59,325 nt of DNA from assembly GCA_965365345.1 (NCBI GenBank), contig CBDUBH010000009.1, positions 1-59,325 on the forward strand. The letters run 5' to 3'. Made by a program: the position numbers and the translations under genes. The notes under the pieces were generated by a model, which worked only from the letters and a program-made list of their open reading frames with translations, was not told the origin of the DNA and searched no databases. This DNA is from CBDUBH01 sp965365345 (GTDB lineage Bacteria; Bacteroidota; Ignavibacteria; Ignavibacteriales; SURF-24). This document shows, piece after piece, positions 1 to 7,542 of this stretch; the first letter of the stretch is position 1; every line of letters begins with the position of its first letter.

Positions 1-1451
1 GCCTGCTTAATTCCGAGTGATGGAATTCGCAGATCTTTGCTGAATTGTTTATTTAAAATATCCGAAAAATGCTCGCTGTAGCGCATATAAGATGAGTGCG
101 CCATACTTACCAGAATGAAATTTTCGTCGTTAAGATCCTGATAAGCCTGCGGATTTTCCTCATAATTAATTACACTGTTTTCACGTTCGGCAATTGCAAT
201 GGCTTCTTTTGTTCTTCCCGGGCGAAGCAAATAAATTTCAAATCCGCTGCGGCTTGCGCTTTTTTTCGGAAGCGAATTACAATGAATTGAAATAAAAAGT
301 TTGCCGCCTTTTTCGTTTGCAATTTTTCCGCGCTTGTTCAATTCAACAAAATAATCTTTATCACGCGTGTAAATAACTTTTACACCGGGAAGCTCTTTTT
401 TAATTCTTTCGCCAAGCTTCAAGGCGAGCGCAAGATTAACATCTTTTTCGCGGACTCCCGTAACTCCGATAGCGCCAGGATCTTTTCCGCCGTGCCCGGC
501 ATCAATTACAACCGCATCCAAATTCCAGCGCTCAACTTGTTTGCTGTACTTTTCTGAACTTTTCGAAAGTAAATTATTGTGAACACTTATCAAAATTTCA
601 TTTGTGCTTTTATCTGTCATAACTTCAACCGTTGCCGAACTTTCCTTTAAATGAAATTCGATCTGCGTGTTTTTATTCAGCTTTTTAACTTCTGTTTTTT
701 GAACAACGCCTTTCGGTTTATAAATTGAAGAAAGATTTTTCTCAACGTTGAAATTCAGAATGTTCAAAAACAAAATATTGTCTTTTATCGAATAACTGAA
801 TTTCGGAATTTTATTTTTGCATGAAATCTTAATTAAAGTTCCGTTTGCTTTTTCGTCAAATATCAAATTTGAAATATCAGATGAAAATGATCTTGAATTT
901 TCGGCAGTCTCATTTTTATCTTCGGAAATTTCAGTCTCGGAAATTTCAATTTTTGCATTTTCAGCTTTTGCAGTTTCGTAAATATTTTGAGTTTCGGTTT
1001 TAAGCGCGACCGAAGAATTTCCAATAATTAATTTCTCTGAAGTTTTATCGAATGAAATTTTCTTTCCGTATGATTTGCTTAAAATTTCAGTACATTCTTC
1101 AACGGGAATATAAATTTCATTATTGATCAAAACAGGCGCGTTAAAAATTTGAAAGATCGATTTTTCACTTCCCGATTTATTTGTGGCAATCACAAAATTA
1201 TTGTTCGCGGTAAATTTCAAAAGAACATCATTAAAAATTATTTCAATTTTGTGGTTTGCTTCGTTATAAAATTTATTTACCGAAAGCGCTTCGGCAATTT
1301 TTGATGCTGCGGCGTATTGCGTGTTTTTAACGATAACGGAATTTATTTCAGTTTCATTTGCGCGTGAAAAATTATTTGCGGAAAAATTAATTTGCGCAGC
1401 AGGATAAAAATTTAAAAAGAATGCAATGATCCAAAAAGAAAATATTTTCAT
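1..1451 (-). CDS. N-acetylmuramoyl-L-alanine amidase, partial (C-terminus beyond the left edge)
   Basis: The frame is open from an ATG at 1451 to the window edge with no stop, so the last part is missing. The protein begins with a signal peptide (MKIFSFWIIAFFLNF, then PAAQ) and has a long N-terminal part like a copper-amine-oxidase-N/AMIN envelope domain. The catalytic Amidase_3 domain follows, with DAGHGGKDPGA near residue 310, the metal-ligand Glu in VREKDVNLALAL, and SIHCNS carrying the second His. The family cleaves the amide bond between MurNAc and the stem peptide in the periplasm, usually for daughter-cell separation. The last visible residues (SLGIKQ) match the family block just before the final catalytic Glu, so that Glu and about 40-60 residues are outside the window. 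The next gene (stop at 1472) lies 20 bp upstream on the same strand, so the two may be co-transcribed. Confidence 0.9.
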   Translation of the reverse strand, partial: MKIFSFWIIAFFLNFYPAAQINFSANNFSRANETEINSVIVKNTQYAAASKIAEALSVNKFYNEANHKIEIIFNDVLLKFTANNNFVIATNKSGSEKSIFQIFNAPVLINNEIYIPVEECTEILSKSYGKKISFDKTSEKLIIGNSSVALKTETQNIYETAKAENAKIEISETEISEDKNETAENSRSFSSDISNLIFDEKANGTLIKISCKNKIPKFSYSIKDNILFLNILNFNVEKNLSSIYKPKGVVQKTEVKKLNKNTQIEFHLKESSATVEVMTDKSTNEILISVHNNLLSKSSEKYSKQVERWNLDAVVIDAGHGGKDPGAIGVTGVREKDVNLALALKLGERIKKELPGVKVIYTRDKDYFVELNKRGKIANEKGGKLFISIHCNSLPKKSASRSGFEIYLLRPGRTKEAIAIAERENSVINYEENPQAYQDLNDENFILVSMAHSSYMRYSEHFSDILNKQFSKDLRIPSLGIKQ

Positions 1452-1471
1452 AATGTTTTTTGATGTTGGAA

Positions 1472-2059
1472 TTAACCGATAAAGGGCAGTAAAAATCCCG
1501 ATCGTTTTTTGTATTCCGGAAATTCGTTTTTAAAATGCTTTGCCAAAAGTTTATCTTCAAAATTTGCGCGCATAAATAAAAGCGGAATTTCCAAAAGCAA
1601 AACCACGGGAAAAACAATATAACTTAATAATGCCAGGGATGCGCCCAAATCCGCCAGCATTTGTGACAAATATTGCGGATGCCTTATAAATTTATGCATT
1701 CCGCTTGTCACCAATTTATGATTTTTAAGAATTACGATTTCCTGCGCGTAACTTTCACCGAGATTTTTGTATGCATAAATTTGCACCCATGAAAAAACGA
1801 TGAACATTCCCAAACCTATCAATCGTAATGTCGAAAGATTTTCGTATTGTTTATAATCAAGAGTCCCGATTTTAAAAACTGAAAGAATTATCAATAAAGT
1901 GATAATTGCGAGAAGATTAGGAGGAATCTTCTGCAGGAAAGTTTTAGGTCGTTCAACTACGGCACCAAAAGAAGTTCTAATCCCTTTTTTTGCTCCGCCG
2001 AGTTGTGCTGCAAATGTAACAAACAGATTAATTCCAACGAGTAAATTTATCGGATCCAT
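1472..2059 (-). CDS. isoprenylcysteine carboxyl methyltransferase (ICMT/PEMT)-like membrane protein
   Basis: 195 residues with about five hydrophobic segments. The C-terminal half carries the features of the ICMT/PEMT family: a long run ending in LGESYAQEIVI, then HKLVTSGMHKFIRHPQY, a Glu-bearing hydrophobic segment, and a C-terminal EFPEYKKRSGFLLPF. In this family the RHPxY block and the C-terminal E-x-Y-x-x-Y-type block bind SAM at the membrane face. Bacterial members methylate unknown small molecules or lipids, so the substrate here cannot be named. It lies upstream of and co-directional with the amidase gene. Confidence 0.8.
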   Translation of the reverse strand: MDPINLLVGINLFVTFAAQLGGAKKGIRTSFGAVVERPKTFLQKIPPNLLAIITLLIILSVFKIGTLDYKQYENLSTLRLIGLGMFIVFSWVQIYAYKNLGESYAQEIVILKNHKLVTSGMHKFIRHPQYLSQMLADLGASLALLSYIVFPVVLLLEIPLLFMRANFEDKLLAKHFKNEFPEYKKRSGFLLPFIG

Positions 2060-2146
2060 ACCTTATCAATCTTTTCTGCAAATATAAAGAATTAATTTTA
2101 AATGTGGTTTAAAGAATTGTCGAATTTAATATTAAAAATTTTAGGA

Positions 2147-2196
2147 TAAAGATTTAGAAAGATTCAAAAGATTGAAAGATTCAAAAATGAAAGAAT
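2147..2196 (+). repeat. Family C AT-rich repeat (GATTCAAAGATGAAA type)
   Basis: Degenerate tandem words GATTCAAAAGATTGAAAGATTCAAAAATGAAA (written here as 16-nt units, GATTCAAAAGATTGAA then AGATTCAAAAATGAAA) match the repeat seen at 14811, 27953, 51273 and 56183. It is non-coding here and lies next to a family B and a family A element. Confidence 0.55.
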
Positions 2197-2227
2197 TATT
2201 TTTCAAAATGATTTTAGTATTTTAAAT

Positions 2228-2255
2228 GTAGAAACAGGATAAATCCTGTTTCTGT
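2228..2255. repeat. Family B palindrome, variant arms
   Basis: GTAGAAACAGGA-TAAA-TCCTGTTTCTGTG has the 28-nt layout of the elements at 4299, 51561 and 56226. The arm sequence has changed on both sides together (GAAACAGGA with TCCTGTTTC instead of GAGACGAGA with TCTCGTCTC), so pairing is kept. Confidence 0.6.
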
Positions 2256-2282
2256 GAAAAACAACATTTATCATTTTGAACA

Positions 2283-2314
2283 CCGTCTGATTCCGGACTA
2301 AGCCGGAATGACGG
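2283..2314 (+). repeat. Family A palindrome with 2-nt bulge
   Basis: CCGTC-TG-ATTCCGG-ACTAAG-CCGGAAT-GACGG. The outer 5 bp and inner 7 bp pair perfectly, with TG unpaired. It sits just downstream of aspS (reverse strand). It has no long T-run, so terminator activity is uncertain. Confidence 0.75.
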
Positions 2315-2329
2315 TATGGGAATTCTTTC

Positions 2330-4102
2330 TTAACTTCTAACTCTGATGTGCAATTCTTTTAATTGATCATCACTTACTGTTGAAGGCGCTTCATCCATTA
2401 ACGACATTGCGCTTGCAGTTTTGGGGAATGCGATAACTTCGCGGATTGAATTTTCGCCTGCAAAAAGCATTGCCATTCTATCAAATCCGAATGCAATTCC
2501 ACCATGAGGCGGCGCACCGTATTTAAAAGCGTTCATCAAAAATCCGAATTTATAATCGGCTTCTTCATCTGAAATTCCAAGCGCTTTGAACATTAAATGC
2601 TGCAAGTTTGCATCGTGAATTCTAATACTTCCGCCGGCAATTTCGTTTCCGTTCAAAACTAAATCGTAAGCGCGTGCTTTTACATTTCCGGGATCAGTTT
2701 CCATTAAAGGAATATCCTCAATTCTCGGCGAAGTAAAAGGATGATGCATAGCGTAAAATCTTTGCGAATCTTCATCCCATTCAAATAAAGGAAATTCAGT
2801 TACCCAAAGCAGCGCGGGCTTTGAATCTTTTTTGATAAGATCCAATCTGCGAGCCATTTCTAATCTCAAATTTCCCATTTGGGTAAGCGCTTTATTTTTA
2901 TTTGTTCCGGAAATTATAAAAATCAGATCACCCGGTTTTGCATTTAATTTATTTAAAATTTCTTTTTGCTCTTCTTCACTTAAGAATTTTACTGTCGGAG
3001 ATTCCAAACCTTCTTCTTTTACACGGTACCAGATCAATCCCGCAGCGCCGGATTTTTTAGCAAAATCAGTAAGCACATCCAACTGATTTCTTGTATATTC
3101 GCCGCAGCCGGGAGCTAACAATCCTGTTACAATTCCACCTTTTGCAATTGCTTCCTGAAAAACTCTGAATGATGAATTTGCAAAAACTTCATTTAAATTT
3201 GTCATCGGAAGATCAAAACGAAGATCGGGTTTATCGCTTCCGTATTTTTCCATCGCTTCTTCAAAACTTAAACGCGGAATCGGAATTTCGAGATCGTAAT
3301 TCATAACTTCTTTGAAAAGAATTTTCATCAATCCTTCAACCATTTCAAAAACATTTTCCTGATCAACAAATGACATTTCAACATCTATCTGTGTGAATTC
3401 AGGCTGCCTATCCGCGCGTAAATCTTCATCTCTAAAACATTTTACAATTTGAAAATATCGATCCAATCCCGAAACCATTAAAAGTTGCTTGTAAGTTTGC
3501 GGTGATTGCGGAAGAGCGTAGAATTTTCCTTTATGAAGTCTGCTCGGTACAAGATAATCGCGCGCACCTTCGGGAGTGCTTTTCATTAAAACGGGAGTTT
3601 CAACTTCAACAAAGCTGTTTGCATCAAAATAATTGCGAACTATTTGATACATTTTATGGCGAAGAAGTAAATTCTTTTGAAGCGCGGGTCTGCGTAAATC
3701 CAAATATCTATATTTCAAACGGATATCTTCGCTTGTATCAATATTATCTTCAATCGGGAAAGGCGGAGTTTTTGCATGATTCAAAATTACAAGCTTATCA
3801 ACCATCACATCTATAAATCCGGTCTGCATATTTTGATTTTCAGTTCCTTCGGGTCTTTTGCGTACGGTTCCTTCAACGCAAATTACAAATTCGCTGCGCA
3901 AATCTTTTCCAAGATGATGCGACTGCTCATTATAATGAGGTTCAAAAACAACTTGTGTAATTCCATATCTATCGCGGAGTTCAATAAAAATTACGCCGCC
4001 TAAATCCCTGCGAGTATCAACCCAGCCGTTTAGCACAACTTTTTCGCCAATGTTTTTTTCTCTTAACTCACCGCAATTGTGAGTTCTCGTTTTAAACTCC
4101 AT
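2330..4102 (-). CDS. aspS: aspartyl-tRNA synthetase
   Basis: 590 residues, the usual length of the bacterial-type enzyme, which includes the GAD insertion domain. It attaches aspartate to tRNA-Asp in the cytoplasm. The N-terminal OB-fold anticodon domain is at about residues 1-110 (GWVDTRRDLGGVIFIELRD). The class II catalytic motifs follow: motif 1 around FVEVETPVLMKSTPEGARD, motif 2 FRDEDLRADRQPEFTQID and motif 3 GGIAFGFDRMAMLFAG. The GAD insert lies between them, with GLIWYRVKEEG at its middle. An AAGGG lies a few bases before the ATG. It appears to be a single-gene unit. Whether it discriminates tRNA-Asp from tRNA-Asn cannot be read here. Confidence 0.97.
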   Translation of the reverse strand: MEFKTRTHNCGELREKNIGEKVVLNGWVDTRRDLGGVIFIELRDRYGITQVVFEPHYNEQSHHLGKDLRSEFVICVEGTVRKRPEGTENQNMQTGFIDVMVDKLVILNHAKTPPFPIEDNIDTSEDIRLKYRYLDLRRPALQKNLLLRHKMYQIVRNYFDANSFVEVETPVLMKSTPEGARDYLVPSRLHKGKFYALPQSPQTYKQLLMVSGLDRYFQIVKCFRDEDLRADRQPEFTQIDVEMSFVDQENVFEMVEGLMKILFKEVMNYDLEIPIPRLSFEEAMEKYGSDKPDLRFDLPMTNLNEVFANSSFRVFQEAIAKGGIVTGLLAPGCGEYTRNQLDVLTDFAKKSGAAGLIWYRVKEEGLESPTVKFLSEEEQKEILNKLNAKPGDLIFIISGTNKNKALTQMGNLRLEMARRLDLIKKDSKPALLWVTEFPLFEWDEDSQRFYAMHHPFTSPRIEDIPLMETDPGNVKARAYDLVLNGNEIAGGSIRIHDANLQHLMFKALGISDEEADYKFGFLMNAFKYGAPPHGGIAFGFDRMAMLFAGENSIREVIAFPKTASAMSLMDEAPSTVSDDQLKELHIRVRS

Positions 4103-4298
4103 TTTACCCTTGCCTTTTCCTTTAATAAATATAAATCGTAAGATAACTAAATTTTAAATATTTTTCGAATGATTTTGTTAAGAAAGTGAGAATTAAGTAA
4201 GTAAGAATTTAAGAATTGAGAAACTGAAAATATTTGAAATTGGAATTTAATGATATTTGATTTCTACAAACTCAAATATTTATTTAATTTTAAAATGC

Positions 4299-4326
4299 GT
4301 AGAGACGAGATAAATCTCGTCTCTAC
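4299..4326. repeat. Family B palindrome
   Basis: GTAGAGACGAGA-TAAA-TCTCGTCTCTAC is a perfect 12-bp inverted repeat with a 4-nt centre. It matches 51561-51588 except for the centre. Confidence 0.8.
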
Positions 4327-4362
4327 AAAACATGAATATTTATTATAAAAAAATCTAAGAAA

Positions 4363-4386
4363 AGATTCCAGACAAGCCGGAATGAC
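4363..4386 (+). repeat. Family A palindrome, short form
   Basis: AGATTCCAGACAAG then CCGGAATGAC. The constant ends GATTCC and GAATGAC are present, with one mismatch in the arms (CCAG against CCGG). Confidence 0.6.
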
Positions 4387-4393
4387 GAAAATG

Positions 4394-4429
4394 GAGATTG
4401 CCACGCTTATAAGCATGCTCGCAATGACA
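4394..4429 (+). repeat. Family A element, GAGATTGC/GCAATGACA subtype
   Basis: Starts GAGATTGCCACGC and ends CTCGCAATGACA. Only the outer arms pair (ATTGC with GCAAT), around a variable centre. Similar elements are at 9365, 18278, 20448, 20502, 22257 and 51437. Confidence 0.6.
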
Positions 4430-4485
4430 AACAACCCCTAAGCGCCGTTTTTTTATTTTTTACTTTTTACCTTTATTTTTACTTG

Positions 4486-4543
4486 AAAAAATCCTTAGAT
4501 CCTTCGCTCCGAGGACTACCCTCAAGGATAACAAGGATTTTTT
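4486..4543 (-). terminator. probable transcription terminator downstream of nadA
   Basis: Imperfect long hairpin: AAATCCTT and GATCCTT on one side pair with AAGGAT and AAGGATTT on the other. On the reverse strand it is followed by TTTTTTCAAG. The lower arms could also have arisen from a repeat insertion. Confidence 0.5.
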
Positions 4544-4626
4544 CCCGAATTATAAAACTTTTCAAAACTTCTCACATTCTCCGAAGGATGCCTTCGGCAT
4601 AAATTCTTATATTTTTAACTTCTTAC

Positions 4627-5634
4627 TCAGCTCATTTCGAGCATTTTTTCAATCGGTTTTAAAGCACGTTTGCGAAGTTCTTCCTCCATTATGATTTCAG
4701 GGAATTTATTTTTCATGCAAAGATATAATTTTTCCAAAGTGTTCATTTTCATATAAGGACAATTATTGCATGAACATGAATCTTCTTCCGGCGGCGCTGG
4801 AATAAAAGTTTTACCCGGCGCAAATTTTTCCATTTGATGAATAATTCCCGGTTCGGTTGCCACAATATATTCTTTTGATTCTTCTTCCTGAACAAATGCA
4901 AGCAATTTGCTTGTTGAACCGATAAAATCAGCATGACGCAATAAAACTTCTTCACATTCAGGATGTGCAATTATTTTTGCTCCGGGATGTTGAACTTTTA
5001 GTTGAATTATTTTTTTCTCGCTGAAAGTTTCGTGAACGATGCAACTTCCTTCCCATAAAAGCATATCGCGGCCGGTCTTTTTGATCAGATATCTTCCTAA
5101 ATTCTTATCGGGCGCAAAAATTATAGGCTGCTCTTTAGGAATTTGATTTATGATCTTTTCGGCATTGCTGGATGTACAAATTATATCACTTAAAGCTTTT
5201 ACTTCAGCACTGCAATTTATATAAGTAATTGCAATGTGATCAGGATGCAATTCGCGAAATCTTTTAAACTCTGCCGGCGGACAGCCTTCAGCAAGTGAAC
5301 ATCCCGCTTCAAGATCAGGTAGCAAAACTAATTTATCAGGATTAAGAATTTTTGCGGTTTCTGCCATAAAATGAACTCCCGCAAAAACAATTACATCCGC
5401 ATCAGTATTTTTTGCTTTGCGCGCAAGTTCTAAACTATCGCCAATAAAATCAGCTATATCCTGAATTTCATTTTCCTGATAATAATGAGCAAGAATAACC
5501 GCATTCATTTCTTTTTTAAGTTTATGAATTTCTTCTTCAAGATTTGTATTTTCAAGATCAATATCATTTTCCGCTTGAAAATCATTCATTTGTAATTCAT
5601 TATTTTGGGTCATTTCTTTTTCACCGTTCATCAT
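4627..5634 (-). CDS. nadA: quinolinate synthase A
   Basis: 335 residues. It condenses iminoaspartate with dihydroxyacetone phosphate to quinolinate, the pyridine-ring step of de novo NAD synthesis, using a [4Fe-4S] cluster. Visible family features are AVILAHYYQENEIQDIADF, the cluster-region cysteines in DLEAGCSLAEGCP, HPECEEVLL and the C-terminal CSCNNCPYM, and the substrate-binding FAGVHFMAET. The N-terminal 30 or so residues (MMNGEKEM...) are acidic and not conserved, and an internal ATG (MTQNNE) is also possible. AAGG lies just upstream of the first ATG. nadB and nadC are not in the window. nadK at 13513 is another NAD gene but is unlinked. Confidence 0.95.
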   Translation of the reverse strand: MMNGEKEMTQNNELQMNDFQAENDIDLENTNLEEEIHKLKKEMNAVILAHYYQENEIQDIADFIGDSLELARKAKNTDADVIVFAGVHFMAETAKILNPDKLVLLPDLEAGCSLAEGCPPAEFKRFRELHPDHIAITYINCSAEVKALSDIICTSSNAEKIINQIPKEQPIIFAPDKNLGRYLIKKTGRDMLLWEGSCIVHETFSEKKIIQLKVQHPGAKIIAHPECEEVLLRHADFIGSTSKLLAFVQEEESKEYIVATEPGIIHQMEKFAPGKTFIPAPPEEDSCSCNNCPYMKMNTLEKLYLCMKNKFPEIIMEEELRKRALKPIEKMLEMS

Positions 5635-5820
5635 GTAACCTTTTTTAAAATTGAGTTGTTATAATTTATATAGATGAAATATTTACTTTAGTAAATCAAT
5701 ATATTCAATAAAAATAAGATTTTTTTATCTTAAATATTTTGAATTTAATTATTAATTATTATTTTTCTAAACATTAAAATAAATTCTTTATTGTGTAAAT
5801 GAAATATTAAAACGCACCGG

Positions 5821-5967
5821 TAATTAAATAAGTTCAATGGCACAAGAATTGAAATTATTTAATTACTGCTGTGAAGCAGTAAGAAGAATAAACATAGTTT
5901 CTCATCCCTCCTTTAAATGACAAACTATCTGCCGTGGTTGTGCCCTCTTCCACGGCAGTTCTATTTT
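5821..5967 (+). ncRNA. candidate structured small RNA with four hairpins and a predicted kissing loop
   Basis: Four hairpins abut. H1: TAATTAAATAA (5821-5831) pairs with TTATTTAATTA (5855-5865), and TTCAAT (5833-5838) with ATTGAA (5848-5853), around the loop GGCACAAGA. H2: ACTGCT and AGCAGT close a GTGA tetraloop (GNRA type) at 5865-5880. H3: ATAGTTT (5894-5900) pairs with AAACTAT (5922-5928) and TCAT with ATGA, loop CCCTCCTTTAA. H4: CTGCCGTGG (5929-5937) pairs with CCACGGCAG (5950-5958), loop TTGTGCCCTCTT, followed by TTCTATTTT. GGCACAA in loop 1 is the exact complement of TTGTGCC in loop 4. The GNRA loop and the U-rich tail fit the plus strand. I do not recognise it as a named RNA family. 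The RNA is inferred; transcription has not been seen. Confidence 0.6.
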
Positions 5968-6317
5968 AAACCGCTTTTCTTCAGTTTATTTATCAAATTT
6001 TTAATTTTATTTATATTTTAGATAAAATATATTATAAGAGTATTTGGCTTTTTATAATATTTTCATATTTTATACCGGGCAAAGATTTTTGCACTTTAAA
6101 AAAGTGGCTAACAATATTGTCACTTTGGCTAATAATACACACTTGCAAAGATAATTTCATTTTAGTTACAGGTAAAATTTTCTTCTTAGTTATTTTATTA
6201 AGAATATTTTTACAAAAAATTATATCTTCATTTTTATTTAGAACAAAATTATATGAATTTGAATATTTGATAATTATTAAGTAATTTCACGGAACAACAT
6301 TTAATTTCGAGGGCGCT
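5968..6317. other. AT-rich upstream region of the vWA lipoprotein gene
   Basis: About 350 bp without a gene. It holds a small hairpin CACTTT-AAA-AAAGTG and the palindrome described at 6103-6124. I see no convincing promoter. The stretch before the small RNA (5635-5815) is also gene-free and shows nothing I can name. Confidence 0.5.
6103..6124. promoter_or_regulatory. possible operator-like inverted repeat upstream of the vWA lipoprotein gene
   Basis: AGTG-gcta-ACAATATTGT-CACT. A perfect 10-bp palindrome is flanked by a second inverted pair, and GGCTAA recurs 20 bp downstream. It lies about 200 bp before the start codon. The regulator is unknown, and in AT-rich DNA such palindromes can be chance. 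Confidence 0.25.
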
Positions 6318-7442
6318 ATGAAAAAACTTTTCTTACTTTTAGTTTTGGCTTCTGTTTTACTAATTGGATGCGGAAAGGATGATAATCCTGTTAATAATAA
6401 TACGGATAATTCTGATATTCCTGCAGATCCTACAAATATTACTGTTCCAACTACAGTAATAAACAATTTAATTCCTTCTGCTCCTAAACCGGAAAAAACT
6501 CCGGGAAATGATAACCGCATTATGATCAATTTGATAGGATTAATTGATCCTGCAACTAATCAACCCATCAATCTTGTACCAAATAGCAATTTATTTTTGA
6601 CCGAAGATGGAAAAGTTAAAGGATTGAAAGTATCTTCTGCGGGCGGAAATGTTACTTTAAATGCTGATGTTGTTTTTGTGGTTGATAATTCTGGAAGTAT
6701 GGGCGAAGAAGCCGATAGTATTGCACAAAAAATTATTCAATTTGTTAATTTCCTTCAATCAAAAGGGTTGAATTTGAAAGTTGGTTGCGTTGGTTATGAC
6801 GGAAATGTAAATGGCGCATTAAATTTAACCGATGCCAATACTTTAAACAAATATTTGAACAGAGAATACAGTTGGGGAACTGACAGAACTTATGGTTTTT
6901 CTGGCCCTGATTCTGCAGCATTAGAAAACAATGCTAATTCAATGAATGCACCTTGGGGCGAAAACGGTGTAGTAGGAATTACTTTTGCCGACAAGTGGTT
7001 CTCTTGGAGAAACGGAGCAGCACGCGTTTACATTAATTTTACTGATGAAGCAAATCAAGCTGAAAATCCTAACGATGAATTTACAACCACCGGATTTCAA
7101 AGCGGCTGGAAACCTGAAAAAGGAACTGTTCACACAGTATTCAGTTTAGATAGTTATCTTTGGAACGAAAGTGTTCCTGATACTGCAAATGCTTGGTATT
7201 GGAGCGAAACTGATGAAAGACCATGGGTACTTTCACAAATGACCGGCGGAACAATTAAATTTATCCATTCAGATGCTTCTGATCTTGATTTAACCAATTT
7301 ACCTGTAACAGGAGCTTTGTCGAACAGTGTTCTAATCGAATTTTTAACTCAAAATCCAAATGCAACTCATACAATTGAAATTACGGTTAAAAATGGTAAT
7401 ACTGCCGATGGAAAAACGACATTCCAAAATATACAGTATTAA
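6318..7442 (+). CDS. lipoprotein with von Willebrand factor A domain
   Basis: 374 residues. The N-terminus is a type II signal (MKKLFLLLVLASVLLIGC), with the lipobox LIGC placing the lipidated Cys at 19. A low-complexity N/D-rich spacer follows. The vWA domain starts with VVFVVDNSGSMGEE at about residue 115, where DNSGS is the metal-ion-dependent adhesion site, and FTDEANQ provides the later MIDAS Asp. An Ig-like or CARDB-like tail ends the protein. It probably binds a protein ligand at the cell envelope, but the ligand is unknown. GAGGGCG precedes the ATG. It is flanked by a strong terminator and is therefore monocistronic. Similar secreted vWA lipoproteins are common in Bacteroidota-type genomes. 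Confidence 0.85.
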   Translation: MKKLFLLLVLASVLLIGCGKDDNPVNNNTDNSDIPADPTNITVPTTVINNLIPSAPKPEKTPGNDNRIMINLIGLIDPATNQPINLVPNSNLFLTEDGKVKGLKVSSAGGNVTLNADVVFVVDNSGSMGEEADSIAQKIIQFVNFLQSKGLNLKVGCVGYDGNVNGALNLTDANTLNKYLNREYSWGTDRTYGFSGPDSAALENNANSMNAPWGENGVVGITFADKWFSWRNGAARVYINFTDEANQAENPNDEFTTTGFQSGWKPEKGTVHTVFSLDSYLWNESVPDTANAWYWSETDERPWVLSQMTGGTIKFIHSDASDLDLTNLPVTGALSNSVLIEFLTQNPNATHTIEITVKNGNTADGKTTFQNIQY

Positions 7443-7460
7443 CGTAATGCAATAAAAACT

Positions 7461-7486
7461 AAAGCCGGCTTAAGCCGGCTTTTTTT
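7461..7486. terminator. rho-independent terminator, probably bidirectional
   Basis: AAAGCCGGC-TTAA-GCCGGCTTT followed by more T. The stem is perfect. It lies 18 bp after the vWA gene stop and also 57 bp after the stop of the convergent amidohydrolase gene. Confidence 0.88.
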
Positions 7487-7542
7487 GTAAATCCAGTAAA
7501 GATATAAATAAATTACTTTTCTTATATTAAGGGATAAAAATT

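Larger units (their letters stand above)
4103..4626. other. 524-bp intergenic region filled with repeats
   Basis: No credible gene. It holds a family B palindrome (4299), two family A elements (4363, 4394), a long imperfect hairpin next to T-runs that is the probable nadA terminator (4486-4543), and a perfect small palindrome CCGAAGG-ATG-CCTTCGG at 4581-4597 close to the nadA stop codon. Confidence 0.7.

Noticed and set aside
5837..5920. 27-codon plus-strand ORF (starts MAQELKLFNY) inside the structured RNA
   Set aside because: No Shine-Dalgarno, and its start codon lies across the stem and loop of hairpin 1. The base pairing runs through the whole frame and explains the sequence better. The matching reverse-strand short ORFs after AAAGGAGGG are the unavoidable complement of the CCTCC loop.
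6133..6145. TAATACACACTTG upstream of the vWA lipoprotein, shared with 38661-38673 upstream of the other lipoprotein in the same relative orientation
   Set aside because: A 13-nt match between two places in about 59 kb on both strands is expected many times by chance, and distances to the start codons differ.
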